Origin: Salvator merianae
Lineage: Eukaryota > Chordata > Lepidosauria > Squamata > Teiidae
DNA: 64,000 nt
Assembly: GCA_003586115.2 (NCBI GenBank)
Contig: QVOM02000025.1
Coordinates: 88,953,449 to 89,017,448, forward strand
Reading direction: 5' to 3'
Position 1 is the first letter of the stretch. Each line of letters begins with the position of its first letter. The notes under the pieces were generated by a model. That model did no database searches and was not told the origin of the DNA. It saw only the letters and a list, made by a program, of their open reading frames with translations. Below, in pieces: positions 22,353-34,720 of the stretch. The translations under genes were made by a program, and so were the position numbers.

Positions 22353-22825
22353 GAGGATGCCAAACCTGGTAAAGCACAGTCCTTCCTTTGATGCCCAAGG
22401 GGTGCCATGTGGAGGTGGTAGCAGGCACCATCTTCTGATGGATGGCAGGCACAACTGCTTTCCTCTCATGTATTATGTTTACAGCCAGCAGTGCCTGTCA
22501 ATAAGTATGTGTGAGAAGAACTTTACTGGAGATTCATTTACAGACCTTGCAGTCAAGAGACTACAGGCCAATTGCACTTTGATATGCTAAGCATCAAGGC
22601 CTCATTTCCCTTGACAGTTTTTGACTTGGAAGGCTGTTAACAAATCTCAGGTTAGCCCTTCCTTCCCCCCTCTCCACACTCATAGGCCACTTGCCAACGT
22701 CTACTGGGCAGAAAGACAGATTTTTTAGGGTACACATTGCTGTCCTTTCTTCTGTGAAGTCCTTCTCAGGACAAGCTTAGCCAAACATGAAGAAGAAACC
22801 TGGGGATAGCAGAGAGGGTGGTTTC

Positions 22826-23004
22826 TAGCAGCAGCTGCTGGCTTTAAGCCCAGGTGTTCACGTCCCACGCAAAACGCACCATGGCTGTTTGCAGGGTCTT
22901 CAGGCCTCCGGACTGCCACAGAAGGTCGCAGCAGGCTGTGAACAGCCATGGTGCACGTTGCGCGGGGCGTGAACACCCGGGCTTAAAGCTGGTGGCCGTC
23001 GCTG
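22826..23004. mobile_element. Palindromic hAT MITE, copy D
   Basis: 179-bp palindrome with exact 8-bp flanks gtggtttc at 22818-22825 and 23005-23012. Left end 'tagcagcagctgctgg' equals the family end with four transitions at CpG-like sites; right end 'gctggtggccgtcgctg'. Arms 'ctttaagcccaggtgttcac' and inverse. Confidence 0.92.
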
Positions 23005-23739
23005 GTGGTTTCCCTCATTTTATTCTTTAAACAACCTCGTGAAATGTATTATCTGGTGCCAGGTGAGCCACTAAATGCCACATTTAGATAGGGATTTGAT
23101 GCAGTCTCTCTGCCCTCGTGTCCAGACCAAATTCTTGCTTTTCCGTACCTCGCTTGGCTCTTGATGGATGTTCGAGTTGGCAGATTAAAGACGTTTCCAG
23201 TAATGAGCCTGCCAAAACTTGTAAAACAGACGGCCTGTATGACAACTCTAGTCTGCTCATAATTCCTGGATGCATAACAAGCTCTGATGAGCTGAAATGC
23301 TTAATCTATCACTAATAAAAATAAAAACCTGTGTGTCTATCTCTCGATTGGAGCCCTAGTTCAGGGCCACATAGCAGAGATACAAAACTTTTCAGGCACC
23401 CTAAAAGCACCCTTGGCGTGTAAGTCTGATGTTGTTGTTTGGCCTGAACAACAAAACAAAACAGGAAGCTAGCAGTAATTCAGATTACATATTAACATCG
23501 ATGATATTAGTCAAAGAGCTATTTGTCTATCTGGCCATTATCTGAATATCGCAGCAGCAAGAGATATTCCAGAGAAAAGCCCCTCTGAAACTATTGCTTG
23601 CTGAACAGAAAGTACAGGGCCTCACGCTGCCTGTGCATGTTTTAGTGACATGCACATTCAGGTATTTTGCCAGCGGACAATACCCGGATATCTGCATTAC
23701 CACCACCATGCTCTCAAATCTCCGGAGCTACTTGGCAGC

Positions 23740-24052
23740 TCGGCTGACCTGGTACGTACCTGCCAGGAACCTCCACTCTACAGCCAAGGGACTACTGCCT
23801 GTTCCACCAACGTGTATGGACACCTCAAGGCTGTGAGCCTTTCAAGACGTGGCCCCACGTTTGTGGAACAGTCTTCCTGTGGACCTTCAGATGGAGGAGG
23901 ATCTCATCTGCTTTCGGAAGGGGTTGAAGACCTTCCTTTTTGATTCACCAGAGTGAAATGTTTAGATATGTAGCTAGGAAGGTGTGAAGCATCTGGTGAG
24001 GAACTGGGGTGTTGATTTTACGTATAGTGTTCAATATATATATATACACATA

Positions 24053-24096
<44 letters not shown>

Positions 24097-24190
24097 TGTT
24101 TTGTTTGCCTTTTAATTGTAATGTTTCTTGTTCTGCCCTTTGGCGAAAGGGGTGTTATAAGTAAACGTTGTTGTTATTATTATTACCATG
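23740..24190 (+). mobile_element. L2-like LINE 3' end
   Basis: The frame ending at 23963 reads 'VDLQMEEDLICFRKGLKTFL' and then 'FDSPE' and a stop, the usual end of L2/CR1-group ORF2 (cf. WNSLP..L...SL..FK..LKT.LF). Upstream bases encode the matching part out of frame. The 3' UTR ends 'ggcgaaaggggtgttataag' and (GTT)(ATT) repeats. Confidence 0.72.
24042..24094 (+). repeat. (CA)n microsatellite with (TA)n edge
   Basis: Alternating ta, then ca repeats inside the L2-like 3' UTR. Confidence 0.9.
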
Positions 24191-24544
24191 ATTGCATGGT
24201 GATCTTTTTTGGCCCTTGCACATGTGTGGTAGCCAGTGTGACAATGGCGGCTCTGGCTAGAAAGTAATAGTGCTATTTTGGGAAAAGTCACCATCAGTGC
24301 TGGGTTTCCCCACAATAGGCTGTTGTGTGTTTTAGGGGAGATGTAGCAGAGCTATGCTGGGTTTGACACAAATATGTGTGGCAATCCCACCATGCGCAGC
24401 CATAATGATGCTATATTTCCCTCGTCTGGACGGGGCCTCGGACATACTTACTGCCATAGTTTCAAATCTATGAAATCTGGTGGTAGGAAGCAACTTGCTT
24501 TGCAGCCTTTTTAAGTTGTGGAGGGGACGGATGTTGTTGTCTTT

Positions 24545-24632
24545 GGGTCCTGTCCGGTTGTGTCCACCTCTTGATTGACCAAATGGGTGTCGTGGTGGCC
24601 ACCTCTATCCAGCTTTCTTGGCAAAGCGACAG
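24545..24632 (-). mobile_element. tRNA-derived SINE fragment
   Basis: Tail part only: 'ggccacctctatccagcttt' and 'cttggcaaagcgacagaa' match the SINE at 2002-2155. Directly abuts a family T MITE. Confidence 0.45.
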
Positions 24633-24640
24633 AACATAAG

Positions 24641-24970
24641 TAGAGATGGGCAAAGTTCGGTCTATATTTTAAAAGTCAAGCAAATAGTTCGTGTTCGAAG
24701 ATGTTTGCATCGAACTGACCATGAACAGTGGTTTGCACCTTCAGAAATTTTATCGAACTGAACCATTCCCCTGCTTGTGAACATGAACAGTCTGTTTGAA
24801 TGGTTCATGTTTGCTGTGTTTTTTTAACGGGAAAATTTGATTTTTGTTGTTGTTTTGTTTTTGAATAAGTTACTGTTTGATTGATTAAATGGTTTGCCAC
24901 TGAAGTGAACCCATGGATGTTCAGTATGACAGTGAACCAAACACCTGATTTTTGTTTGTGGACATCCCTA
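24641..24970. mobile_element. Family T MITE
   Basis: Left end 'tagagatgggcaaagttcgg', right end 'tttgtggacatcccta'. The two flanking octamers aacataag and aatagaag agree at 6 of 8 positions, weakly supporting an 8-bp duplication (hAT type). AT-rich interior. Confidence 0.62.
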
Positions 24971-25289
24971 AATAGAAGTAGTTTGTCAATGCATTTCTAG
25001 TCTGTTTGCTTTACCTCTGAGCCCTGGCAGCTCCCAAAGGGACATTACATGACATTTTATATAACTTTATACCGTGATTTTCTCAGAATTAAATGCTCTG
25101 GAGCAAGTGTACTAAGGTGGGGGCATGGTCAGTGTGGAATGGGACCCCTGGCAAAGCAAGCAAGATAGAATTCCTATGGGATACTGGCTGAGAAAAGAAA
25201 AACATGCAAATAATGTAATAATAAGCAAACACCAAGCTCAGTCACCATCCAAACTAAATGTGCCTGGGATAGTTGCAGTGGTTTCTAAG

Positions 25290-26640
25290 TATCTTTCATA
25301 GCATCTGCACAGTCCCATCGGACCCTCCCAGAAGTACAGTGGGACCATGGCATCTCCACAGCAACATGAACCATAGGAGGACATGGTCTCCTGCGGCATA
25401 AGGTGGCCACATGGCCCTTGATCCTCGGAGCCCTTTAGTTCTGAAAAGTCGTTTCACTGTGAGCCAGGCTAGGTCCAGGATGCTCCTGTCACAGATAACT
25501 GGTGGCTGCAGAAGAAGCCTGTTCTGGAACCCAGCAAGATCTGGAAGATGGGCCATTTTTGGAGGCATGGGGAAATGTCTCCAGTATGCAATGTTGAGCC
25601 CAAGGAACTTTTGTTCCCTGGCTTTGAAGCTAGTCTGGACCATATTGGCTAGTCTGGACCACATTGGTCACCACCCACTGTGTTCCTGGCATTCTTTTTT
25701 CAAGTCAGGAGCTATTTCTGCAGTGGGTACCTAGGTCATGTGTACCAAAGTTGCCTTTGGTACCTGGATGCCTGGCAAGAAGTTAATCTGTCCTCGCTGT
25801 AGATACATCCCCACACCAAGGTTGCTCTTCTTCTTGATGTCCTACCACCATTTCAGATGAGGGTTGCTGTTGTACACACGTGAGCAGAAGTCTGCCATTG
25901 TGGTGGCCATTCCTGCATTGTTTCACCTGGTCTGCAATGGTTCTCTACAGCTCATTGGGTCCAGATTTCCATCTCCACAATTGCTCCCTCTCTGAGCTAG
26001 TCTACCTTCTTGGTCCAGTCACCAGTGCTGGCTGGTGCCTATTGGGGCTGGTAGAACAGAGGTCAAGAAAGTAGCACTAGGGTCAAATTAAGTAGAGCTC
26101 ATGGTAGGGCAGACAATATAAGACTGCAGTTCTGAACACAGAGACCTGCAGACTGGAGCCATTGAACACAATGGATGATGTCCACATCAGCCAACTGGAT
26201 TTGAATGAAATGTGGAACTGGATTTGTGAAAGTTAAAGCCCATTATACAAGCCCATACTGCACAAGCGATGGCTACCATTTAATTTCATGTAGCTCAGTC
26301 ATGTAGGACATTGCTCAAGAGGCTCTGACATTACATAGGGAAACTCAGCTCCTCCTGGAGTCCCCAACTGCAGGTAAAAAGTTTTGACAACAGATGAATT
26401 TTGAACCTTAAGATCTTCTCCGCCTTTTGTCTTGGTCAGAGGAAGAGTCTGAGCAAGGAATACCCACTAAGCAGAATTTATGACCTCTGTTTTGACAGTT
26501 TCACATGTTTGGGCAACCACAAATTGCTGCTTGTCAGTACTGCTCTGTGGGAAGGGATGGGACTTGAAAGAAGAACCAGGAACCACATCCAAAGAAGAAA
26601 CACTGAGGCATCAGTATCCGTGCTCCAAGGTCAATAAATG
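25290..26640. other. Mostly unrecognised; left part family R-like
   Basis: 25290-25700 contains 'aaggaacttttgttccctgg' on the inverse of the R central block, so it may be an old R relative on the minus strand. From 25700 to 26640 I recognise nothing. A 122-residue minus-strand frame (25296-25664) has no motif and is read as chance. Confidence 0.3.
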
Positions 26641-27289
26641 GGCTTCAGACCGCCAATGTTCTCACTAGCCTTCTTCTGACGCATGCACATAAGCACAAAT
26701 ATTGAGTAGAAGGACCTCAGCTGAACGTCCCAATGGAACCTTTCAAATATCTCAGGTATTGCTCTGCCAGATGTTTTCGTCAGTTCGCCTTAATAAATCA
26801 GAGCTAGAATAATAACTGTTTTTAACTGTATCTCTCATGCTACCAGCATCCCAGAAGGCTTTTAGAGAAATGAATTATACAAGTTACAGGGTTGCGGTAT
26901 GGAACAAACGATAGCTCGGGGAGAGAGAAGTGCTGAAGAGGAAAAGAGGCTGTTTTTCTAAGGGGTCTGGAAGGGATATAAAACAGAGCGGGTGCAGAAA
27001 GGGGATCATTTGTGAACAAGGGAAGCAGCTCAGGCAGATGTTTCATTGTGGTTCTCACCAGCTAGCTGGTGCCTGTCCTGGACATGGAATCCGGGACTCT
27101 GTATGACAGGAAGGGTATTGAACTAGCTAAGCCCAAAGCTACAATCAAAGAAGCATCCAGCCAGAGTGAACTTCTGACACAGAATCCCCCACTGGGCTGA
27201 AGCATGGCACCACATGGCGAGCCTGGCTCCCATCTCTGTGCTGAAACTTCATTGAAAGAAGAAAGGAAAAGAATGTGCTGTAGAATTCA

Positions 27290-27990
27290 TAAGAATGTAA
27301 GAGGAGCCCTGCTGGACCAGGCCACAGCCCATCTAGTCCAGCATCCTGTCTCACACAGTGGCCCACCTGTTGCTTCTGGGCATTTTCAAGCAGAAGACAA
27401 AGGCAAAACCTTCACCGGCTCTCTACTGCAAATAGCCTTGAGAGGCCTCCTGCCTGTCTCTCCAACCCAGGGGTGATACCTAGGCATCTATTCTACTAGA
27501 CATTGATACACCTGACCTCCATGAATTAAGAGAAGCCCTGCTGGATCAGGCCACAGCCTATCTTGTTCATCATCTTGTCTCTCACAGTGGCACACCAACT
27601 GCTTCTGGGCATTTTGAGCAGAAGATGATGAACCTGCTCTCAACTCTCTGCAACTCTCTGCAACCTGGAGGTGATACCTAGACATTCACGCTAGTAGGTA
27701 TTGATACACTTGTCCTTCATGAATTAGTCCAAACTTTTCTTAAAGCTATCCAAGCTTTCTTAGAGCTATCTAGGTTGCTGCCACCACCTCTTCTGGCAGT
27801 AAATTCCATAGACCTATGAACTACTGGGTGGAAAAATACTTCCTCTTGTTGGTTTTAACTTTTCTGTCCATCAGCTTCACAAAGTGCCCCCTGGTTCTAT
27901 TGTTGTGACTCAAAGAGAAGATTTTTTTTCTCTATCCATCTTTTCCATACCATGCATGATTTTCTATATTCTTAGGACTTTTATGTTATT
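27290..27990 (-). mobile_element. CR1 LINE, ORF2 tail with duplicated 3' tail
   Basis: Two consecutive 3' UTR units (27296-27524 and 27525-27730), joined at 'atgaattaagagaagccctg' (27521-27540). Beyond them lies the ORF2 tail on the minus strand (27730-27980): inverse of the 'GKYFFTQRV..LWN' block and of 'DKMDREK'. Same join as at 10261. Confidence 0.82.
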
Positions 27991-28343
27991 CCTGGGAGTA
28001 CTTCTAACAACCCAAGACCAGAAGGCAAGAATGGCCTCGTCTTCAGCCCACCAGGACCTTTGTAACGGAACTGGGTTGAGGTCTTAGCATGAGGACTTTG
28101 CCAGTTCCCCTAACTGGAATAGAAATGCATCCTTCTTAGATATACCAACTCTGGCCAACATCAGCCCATTTTGTTCAAAATTAAATATATATATATATTC
28201 TCAAAATGCTGGGAGCTGAATCCTGGGATTAGTTCAGGAACCCGTGGAGGATCACAGTTCGAGAATCGTTGGTTTAAAAGGACAGGAGCAGTGGATTGCA
28301 CATATTGGAAGTGAAAACAGGCAGGTTGGAAGCTGCAGTTGTA

Positions 28344-28803
28344 GGGTCTTTCCACACTTCTATGTCATGATCAGGATCAATGGGTTCTGGACCAGTGAGG
28401 TTCACAGGTTCGGTTCGTGACACAGCATGGTCTGGGACAGCGCTGTCTGCACAACAGCACTGATCCAGACCAACCCCTGCACTGCCCCCAAAGCGTGCAT
28501 GAACTTCAGGGCCATCCTCCAAGGGCTACAAAGGGGCAGGAACAAAAGTTCCTAGCCTCGAAGCTCCTGGAAAACCCATTCTGGCAGTGCACTTTGGTGT
28601 GCCACCAAAATGGGTCCCCGGTATTCAGAACACAATGGTGTGTCTTCTGCACATCGCTGTGTGCTGGATCAGGGCCTGCTGGTCTGCTGGTAGACCTCAA
28701 TATCACACTATAGGAGGGGCCTCCTGGATTTCTCACTAATGTGTGGACAAGTGGCTCATAACCCCTTCCTGGTCCCACCCAAGAGGCAGCGCATAAAGGC
28801 CCC
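28344..28803 (+). mobile_element. Family R DNA element
   Basis: Left end 'gggtctttccacacttct', right end 'gcgcataaaggcccc'. Interior 'ctgcacaacagcactgatcc', 'gcaggaacaaaagttcctag' and 'cactttggtgtgccacc'. Near full length. Non-coding. Confidence 0.65.
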
Positions 28804-29684
28804 TAGTCTCTTGCCCATGTTGATTTTTACAGCTTATGGGGCATAGGAAGGAACTGGAGCTTCTTTTCGGTGCTCCTCACATTCCCACCTGACACCACAT
28901 GGTAGGCCTTTGAGTTCTAGCGAAAAATGAATTGATTCCCACACCACTGGCTGGTTTGCACATCTGCTGTAGCAAACCATCTTGCAGTTCCCAAACACTA
29001 AGAGAAGAACATGCTTGCCATGGCAGCATTCAGGCCACACACCTTTGCTAAAATAAGCCTCACAATTATTCTGGGGTCAGACTGGATTTGTTCAAGGGGA
29101 AACCTTTCCATCTTGTGATTTTCTAACTAGAAGAATGAAAGTAAGCAAGAGCAGGAGGTAACACAAGTTAGAGCGGAAGTGCCCAGTTTTGCGGATGGAA
29201 ATTTCCCTGACAGTGTATATCAAATTTTGGAGAGTTTCCATAACAAAACAAAACCAAAGTCCCCATAATTCTTGATGTAATGGGGCTGAGTATCATGGGT
29301 TTCATAGTCTAAAGAAGAAACTTTCCTAAATTCCCGCACAAATGGTAAGCAAAGGAACCTCGGTCTAGATTGGGGAACAGTGGTAGGGTTCCACCATAGC
29401 CCCAGGTCTCCAGCCTGGTTCAAAGGGTTTGCATTTTCAATTTTGTTGTTGTTTTTAAACATACATGTGTAGTTGCTAATTTTGTAAATGGCATAGCTTG
29501 AAACAGAATCCTGAGATGAAGGGGTATTACTGGAGTCCATACATATAATTTATATGCATATAAATGCACATATACTCTGGCTGTCTGCTGCTGAGGCTCA
29601 GTTTTGGCAATAGGCTGCACTTAAGCAAAGCAGTGTTTAAAAAGCTGTATATGAATTTATTATTATGTGAATGCAATCTGAAAC

Positions 29685-29800
29685 ATCCTTCTCCAACTTT
29701 GTGCCCTCCAGATGTTTGCATTATAGCTTCCAGAATCCCTGACCATCAGACATTCTGGCTAGAACTAATGGAGAATTACAGTGCCAAACAGTTGCCTCCA
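29685..29800. repeat. Short repeat fragment ('ccctccagatgtttg')
   Basis: 'ttgtgccctccagatgtttg' with 'ttccagaatccctgacc' is a common reptile interspersed fragment. Similar pieces lie at about 39815-39910, 40350-40430 and 48483-48540. Class not assigned. Confidence 0.4.
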
Positions 29801-29934
29801 GCGGCTCAGAAACTAGACCAAAGAGCATTTTTGCCCTTATTTGTATCCTGGGTCAAGTGCATGACTTGATGGGCAGGATCCTAGTGGTCAGACACAGTTC
29901 CCTGGTTGACAAATGCAGAAGGTCTTAGGCCAGC

Positions 29935-30016
29935 AATTGGTGGGCCACTGTGTGAGACAGGATGCTGGAGAAGATGGGCCGTGGCCTGATCCAGCAGCGT
30001 TCCTCTTATGCTCTTA
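29935..30016 (+). mobile_element. CR1 LINE 3' end fragment
   Basis: 'ggtgggccactgtgtgagac' to 'cctgatccagcagcgttcct' and 'cttatgctctta': last 80 bp of a CR1. Confidence 0.82.
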
Positions 30017-31229
30017 ACCCTAACCGTTTTACATATATTTAAATTCATATTCATAGTGTTTCTATTTATATAAGCTTAAATTTTCGCTGACTGCATGCCA
30101 GTGGTGCCTGGATCATTCCCTCTCAATGCTATGTAGTGCTGAATGGACACTGTGCCCCAGACATCCTCCTCTGACTCTGAGGATCCAACTCTAGAGGACC
30201 ACTGTTCTAGCACCCCTAACTTCTGCATGAATACAGCAGATTCCCTGTTGCACAGATTGGCTTCCCAGCTCTTAGAAGGGCCTGGGGGCCTGGACAGTGA
30301 TGCCACAGAGGGACAAAGGCCAGAAATAGCCCCTTCCTCCCTCTTTTCCAAACATAATGATAAGGGCAGGAAGGGAAGAATAAGAATGTCCTTCAGGGGG
30401 AAAGCTTGAATTAAACTCTTGCGATTCTCCTTTTCAGAAAATCAGAAACTTAACAAGGAGAGCTTATAAAGTCTCAGAAGAATTGCCCAGCAGGTATTGC
30501 GGAAGATGAAGCAGAGAAAACCAGCTGTCAGGGAAAATGCCTATCCTGGCCACTCTGCACTGGCACTGTGGTTATTAGCAGGCTCTGCTACCTGTATTGG
30601 CACTCATTTGAGTTGGTACAAACAGATCACAGCAAATTCAACATGTTCTTTTCCCCTCCATTAAAGTGCTACCCTGTGAAGCAAAGAATAAACAAGAGCT
30701 GAGCTAGCCATCTCTGAATCCATTCCAGCCGCACACAATTGTTTTGCTGCAGAAAGGATGGTTTTAAAACCATCAGCAATATTACACGTAGATACTTTGA
30801 TGTTGGGAACACCAATAAACTGCCATATGAAATGAGAATAAGTAGAGGACAGTTAGCAAGCAACACCGCTCTTGCTCTGAAAAGGCACCCTGTGGCATAT
30901 TTCCAAGCGCAGCTGCTAAGTTTCTCTGCCTCCCTGGCTCACTTGAGGGAGACAGAATCACTCAAAGTCTGCCAATCACAAAATGGTGCAGGTGTGAAGC
31001 CGGCCACAAAATGGTGGCTAGTGGAAGACGGGTTCCACATGAGCCGCCCTTGCTTCTTTGAAAGTGGCAATGCAATTTTTAAATGAGAAAGGTGTACGGA
31101 GACCCACGTGGAAGGGGACACTTAGAATAGGGTGTCTTTTTGTTTGTTTTGTTTATTCTTATTGGTTTGAGTGTATTGTGTTTTGTTTTGTATATTAGTT
31201 TACAGTTTAATATTTGTATATATATTGAC
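30017..31229. other. Mostly unrecognised; acidic frame at 30143-30409
   Basis: The plus frame 30143-30409 begins Ser/Asp/Glu-rich ('TSSSDSEDPTLEDHC'), which recalls the acidic-ORF repeat at 2.2 and 59.3 kb, but I see no clear base-level match. The rest shows no gene. Confidence 0.3.
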
Positions 31230-31412
31230 CAGTGGCAACCGCCAGCTTTAAGGGCGGGTATTCGCGCCCCGCGCAAAGCACACCATGGCTGTTCACGGGG
31301 CCTCCGGGCCTCCGTACTGTCGCAGTAAGGAGACCCGGAGGCCTCGTGAACAGCCATGGTGCGCTTTGCGCGGGGCGTGAACACCTGCCCTTAAAGCCGC
31401 CAGCCGCCGCTG
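31230..31412. mobile_element. Palindromic hAT MITE, copy E
   Basis: 183-bp palindrome with exact 8-bp flanks atattgac at 31222-31229 and 31413-31420. Left end 'cagtggcaaccgccagc', right end 'gccgccagccgccgctg'. Private variant in both arms: 'tttaagggcggg' (left) and 'cctgcccttaaag' (right). Confidence 0.93.
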
Positions 31413-31509
31413 ATATTGACAGAAAATAATAAAATGTATTAAAAAAAATAAATAAAATGCTTCTTTGTAAATGGCAAGCCTATTTGCCTCAGCAACCTTC
31501 TGATGACAA

Positions 31510-32030
31510 GGACTCTGTTTACACTTAGCGAGTGCAACGTTCCAGGTCACTCGCTGGAATGGAGCATTCACACCTGCAAATATCTCCAGCTGCCTGGAAA
31601 CTCACGGAAGCCTGCCTGAAGCTCACCTGAAGCCTACCAGCTGTAGTCAAGAAAATTGTAGTCTGGAATTCGACTAGGGCCATCTGGTGAGGATCGGGAA
31701 AGGTGCATTCGCACCACTTCCGGGGTTGGAATTGTGAGGACGCATGGAGTGTGCAGGTGCAGCTGTGTCGTCAGACAGTTCGGACCCAACCCTCACTAAG
31801 TTCAACCTTTGGGGTTCGGAACCTGGTGGCCCTTCTGGACAAATCTCTGGACACAGCTCCTCTGGTTCCAAACTGAGCTACCTAGCTAGTGCATTCCCAT
31901 TCATGCTTCTTCCCCAGCTGGTTGGCTCGCAGAGTGTCCCAGCACTGTCAGTGCGAACACTCCTCACTGTACTCAATCCTGATTGGCCTGAACCATCCTA
32001 ATTAGAACATTCTACTGTAGTAAGTGCCAG
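31510..32030. mobile_element. Family U DNA element, copy 1
   Basis: Inverse-strand relative of 48045-48478. Left end 'ggactctgtttacacttagc', with 'ggaatggagcattcacacct' and 'cagtgcgaacactcctcact'. Right end degraded. Confidence 0.6.
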
Positions 32031-34139
32031 GATCTCAGGGTGGCAGGTGAAAGACAAAGGTCTAAATGGACATCTTCCTTGGATCTCCCCAACTGGCACC
32101 CCAAGTGGCAGAGCTTCAAAGCAACTGGATGCCACCTCCAGTGGGGGTCTTTCCCCTCCTCCACCCACTTATGGTCCTGATCCAAGGGCCACCACTGGTC
32201 TGGAGGCATCGTAACTCCTCACACTTGAGGAAACATTTGGTGTTTTGTGTCTCTAAAAGGAGACAACTTTTAATGTCATTCTTCCGTGCGCCTCCCATGA
32301 ACCTCAGAATATTTTTCTTCTTGTTTCACAGTTTTACTTGCACCTTTCCTTTACCCCTCACCACTTTTTCCACGGTCATTTTGCCTTACTATCTTTCTTG
32401 TATGGCAGCATTTTTCTCTTATCTCTATCCTTCCTATATTATGCTTTACTACTACTTCGAACATATCCTTTTTCTTGCTTTCTAGTTGACTTCAGCACTT
32501 TTCTCTGATCCTTTTATCCCCTCAGAAGAGGGAGGATTCCCACCCCCCCAAAAGCATTGCTTTCTCCTGGTTACCTCTGCTTTGCATGTACACAGTTGAT
32601 GTTGCTTGCTGGCAACAGCCTATCCAGAAAGTTATAGGATGGCCAGGAGAAGATGAGAACAAGGGAGGAAACACTACAATTCCCATGATTCTTAGCCAAA
32701 GGAGCACTGACTAAGATTCACAGGAATTGGTTAAGGTTCCTGTTAGCCCCAGTCCAAGCATCAGCTTTTCCAAAGCTCACCCTGTATTCTGCCAGCAACT
32801 CCTGACACCAGGAAAGCAAGGGCTTTGAATGTTGAGGTTTGGACAGAGATTTCTTCCCTTCATGGCCTATTGACCTTGTGGGAAAGACATTCAAACAAGA
32901 AGTCTCCATGACATCTAGTGGCAATGCATTCCGTATGTCAATTCCACAGAATCAGCACATCCTTCACCTGAACAGTTTGACTGAATGACCCTAAGTATTA
33001 ATACTCTGAGAGGCAAGAAAAAAGTACAAAGACCAGAATGCAAAGACCAGAATGAATGTGAAAATGTAAATAGGTTAAACAGCAGAACTGAGGGTAGCCC
33101 TCCCTGAAAAAGTAGCAGGACCAGGTAAAGTGAGAATTCAGTGCCTTTCCCTCCCATTCAATTCAGGGAAGAAAGGCAAGAAAATCAGGAAGCAGGAAAG
33201 AGGGCTTCCACACTTGACTCTTAGCTGGTCATTGTCATTTTACCAGGAGCGCCTGCTTCCACAGTCTGTGTTTCAGATAAGGAAAGGAAGATGTACAAAG
33301 ATTGCCAAAATGTTTCATGATCTCCAATTCTGATGTATGGAACATTTCAGATAAAAGGGAGGAGGGAAGTCCTTTGATTTAATTGCACCTCTCTTAAGAT
33401 TTGGTGCCCTAGGCAGCAGCTTAGTTTGGTTACAGGATTGGTCCAACCCTGAATGGCAAGCTAGGCTTTTTTTTATGACACCAGGGGTCAAAGCATATTT
33501 GCAGTGCTAGGTAGCTTCTGCATGGTCTACTCCCCTCCCATAAATTGGAATCCATTGGAGTATTCTCTTGACTCCAATTCTTTTGTGTCAGCTTTGGTGA
33601 TGAATGTTATGGGGGCCTGTGCATATTGCCGTTTGAGGCTTTCTGAGCAGAAAATTCCATCATGGTAGCATTGCATATATAGAACTACTGTTTCAGAACA
33701 ATTTCTACTTTCCCCCCCTCTTTCTCCCACTACAAAAAAAACTCCTCCAAATTTCTTCGTCCTACTGATTGTACAGGCAACTTGAAAATACGGGAGCACA
33801 TCCTGGGGAAATGTCAGAACTGGGTTGGCCAGAACTTGCCACCACAAAGAAGACTTCAGAACATTTTGTCAGCATCTCATCTTTCAGTGTGGCTAGAAGA
33901 AGCCAAATTAGTTATGCATAGCCTTCAAATTGCAGATTAGGTTTAATTTGCAAAGCCAGGATCTATGATAAGTCGAGAGGCACAATATGGGGAAAAGGCT
34001 GATGTGGAATTCCCGTGTTTTATTGAATAATTGCAGAGCAGTTTCATAGCTCTGCTTGGAGGATCACGAAAGGAAGAGGTTGGCAGTTCAGAACGTGATT
34101 CGGAGGAAGGCCACTGTGGCCGGAGTCTCACGGTAGGGG
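32031..34139. other. No recognised gene; scattered repeat scraps
   Basis: Non-coding. 'ggtgccctaggcagcagctt' near 33400 looks like a scrap of a common repeat. No conserved reading frame. Confidence 0.35.
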
Positions 34140-34720
34140 TTGCTCCTAGAGTAGAGCTCTTCTCCCTGCACTTGAAGAAGGACACTAGTAGGGCTCTTCT
34201 TAAAGTGGCAGCACACATACAGCCACCAGTCCCCACCACGCTCACATTGTAGGCAACCTTTGTCGCTTTGCTGTGATGTTGACAGCTGGGCATGTCTGTC
34301 TTCAAACACAGGAAGTGGCCTGTGGTCCATGTCCTGTGTCTGACAATGGTCAGGTCACTGGCATCCAGCGAGGGAGGTCCAATGTAAGTAGTGGCAGCAT
34401 GGCGGTGGTAGGGCCACCAGGGGTCAGTGTAGGGGGGGAAAGCACTATTCAAGTGCTCTAATGAGTGATGGTGGCGGGATAGTGGCTGGATGACGACAGG
34501 TCTGTGTGAGCTTTACACCTGACCACTGCACGCAGTGCATCGTGGGGCAGCAGGGACATGTGATCCCTGCACCGTCATGACATATTCACAGCATCATAGA
34601 GGTGCCAGGCAAACATGGCGACTGACCCTCCACTTACCCACTGCTGAAGTGTCTTCATCACGTTTCCATGTGCAGCAGCAAGAGGCACCTCATGTTAACT
34701 ATGCCACACCATTTGCGGGC
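34140..34720. repeat. Interspersed family S, copy 3
   Basis: 'tgctgtgatgttgacagctg', 'aaacacaggaagtggcctgt' and, at 34990, 'ttggattttggacaaaccag' match the copies at 14.2 and 18.9 kb. Frames across it are chance. Confidence 0.45.

Noticed and set aside
25296..25664. 122-residue minus-strand protein
   Set aside because: Overlaps a family R-like block and shows no recognisable motif.
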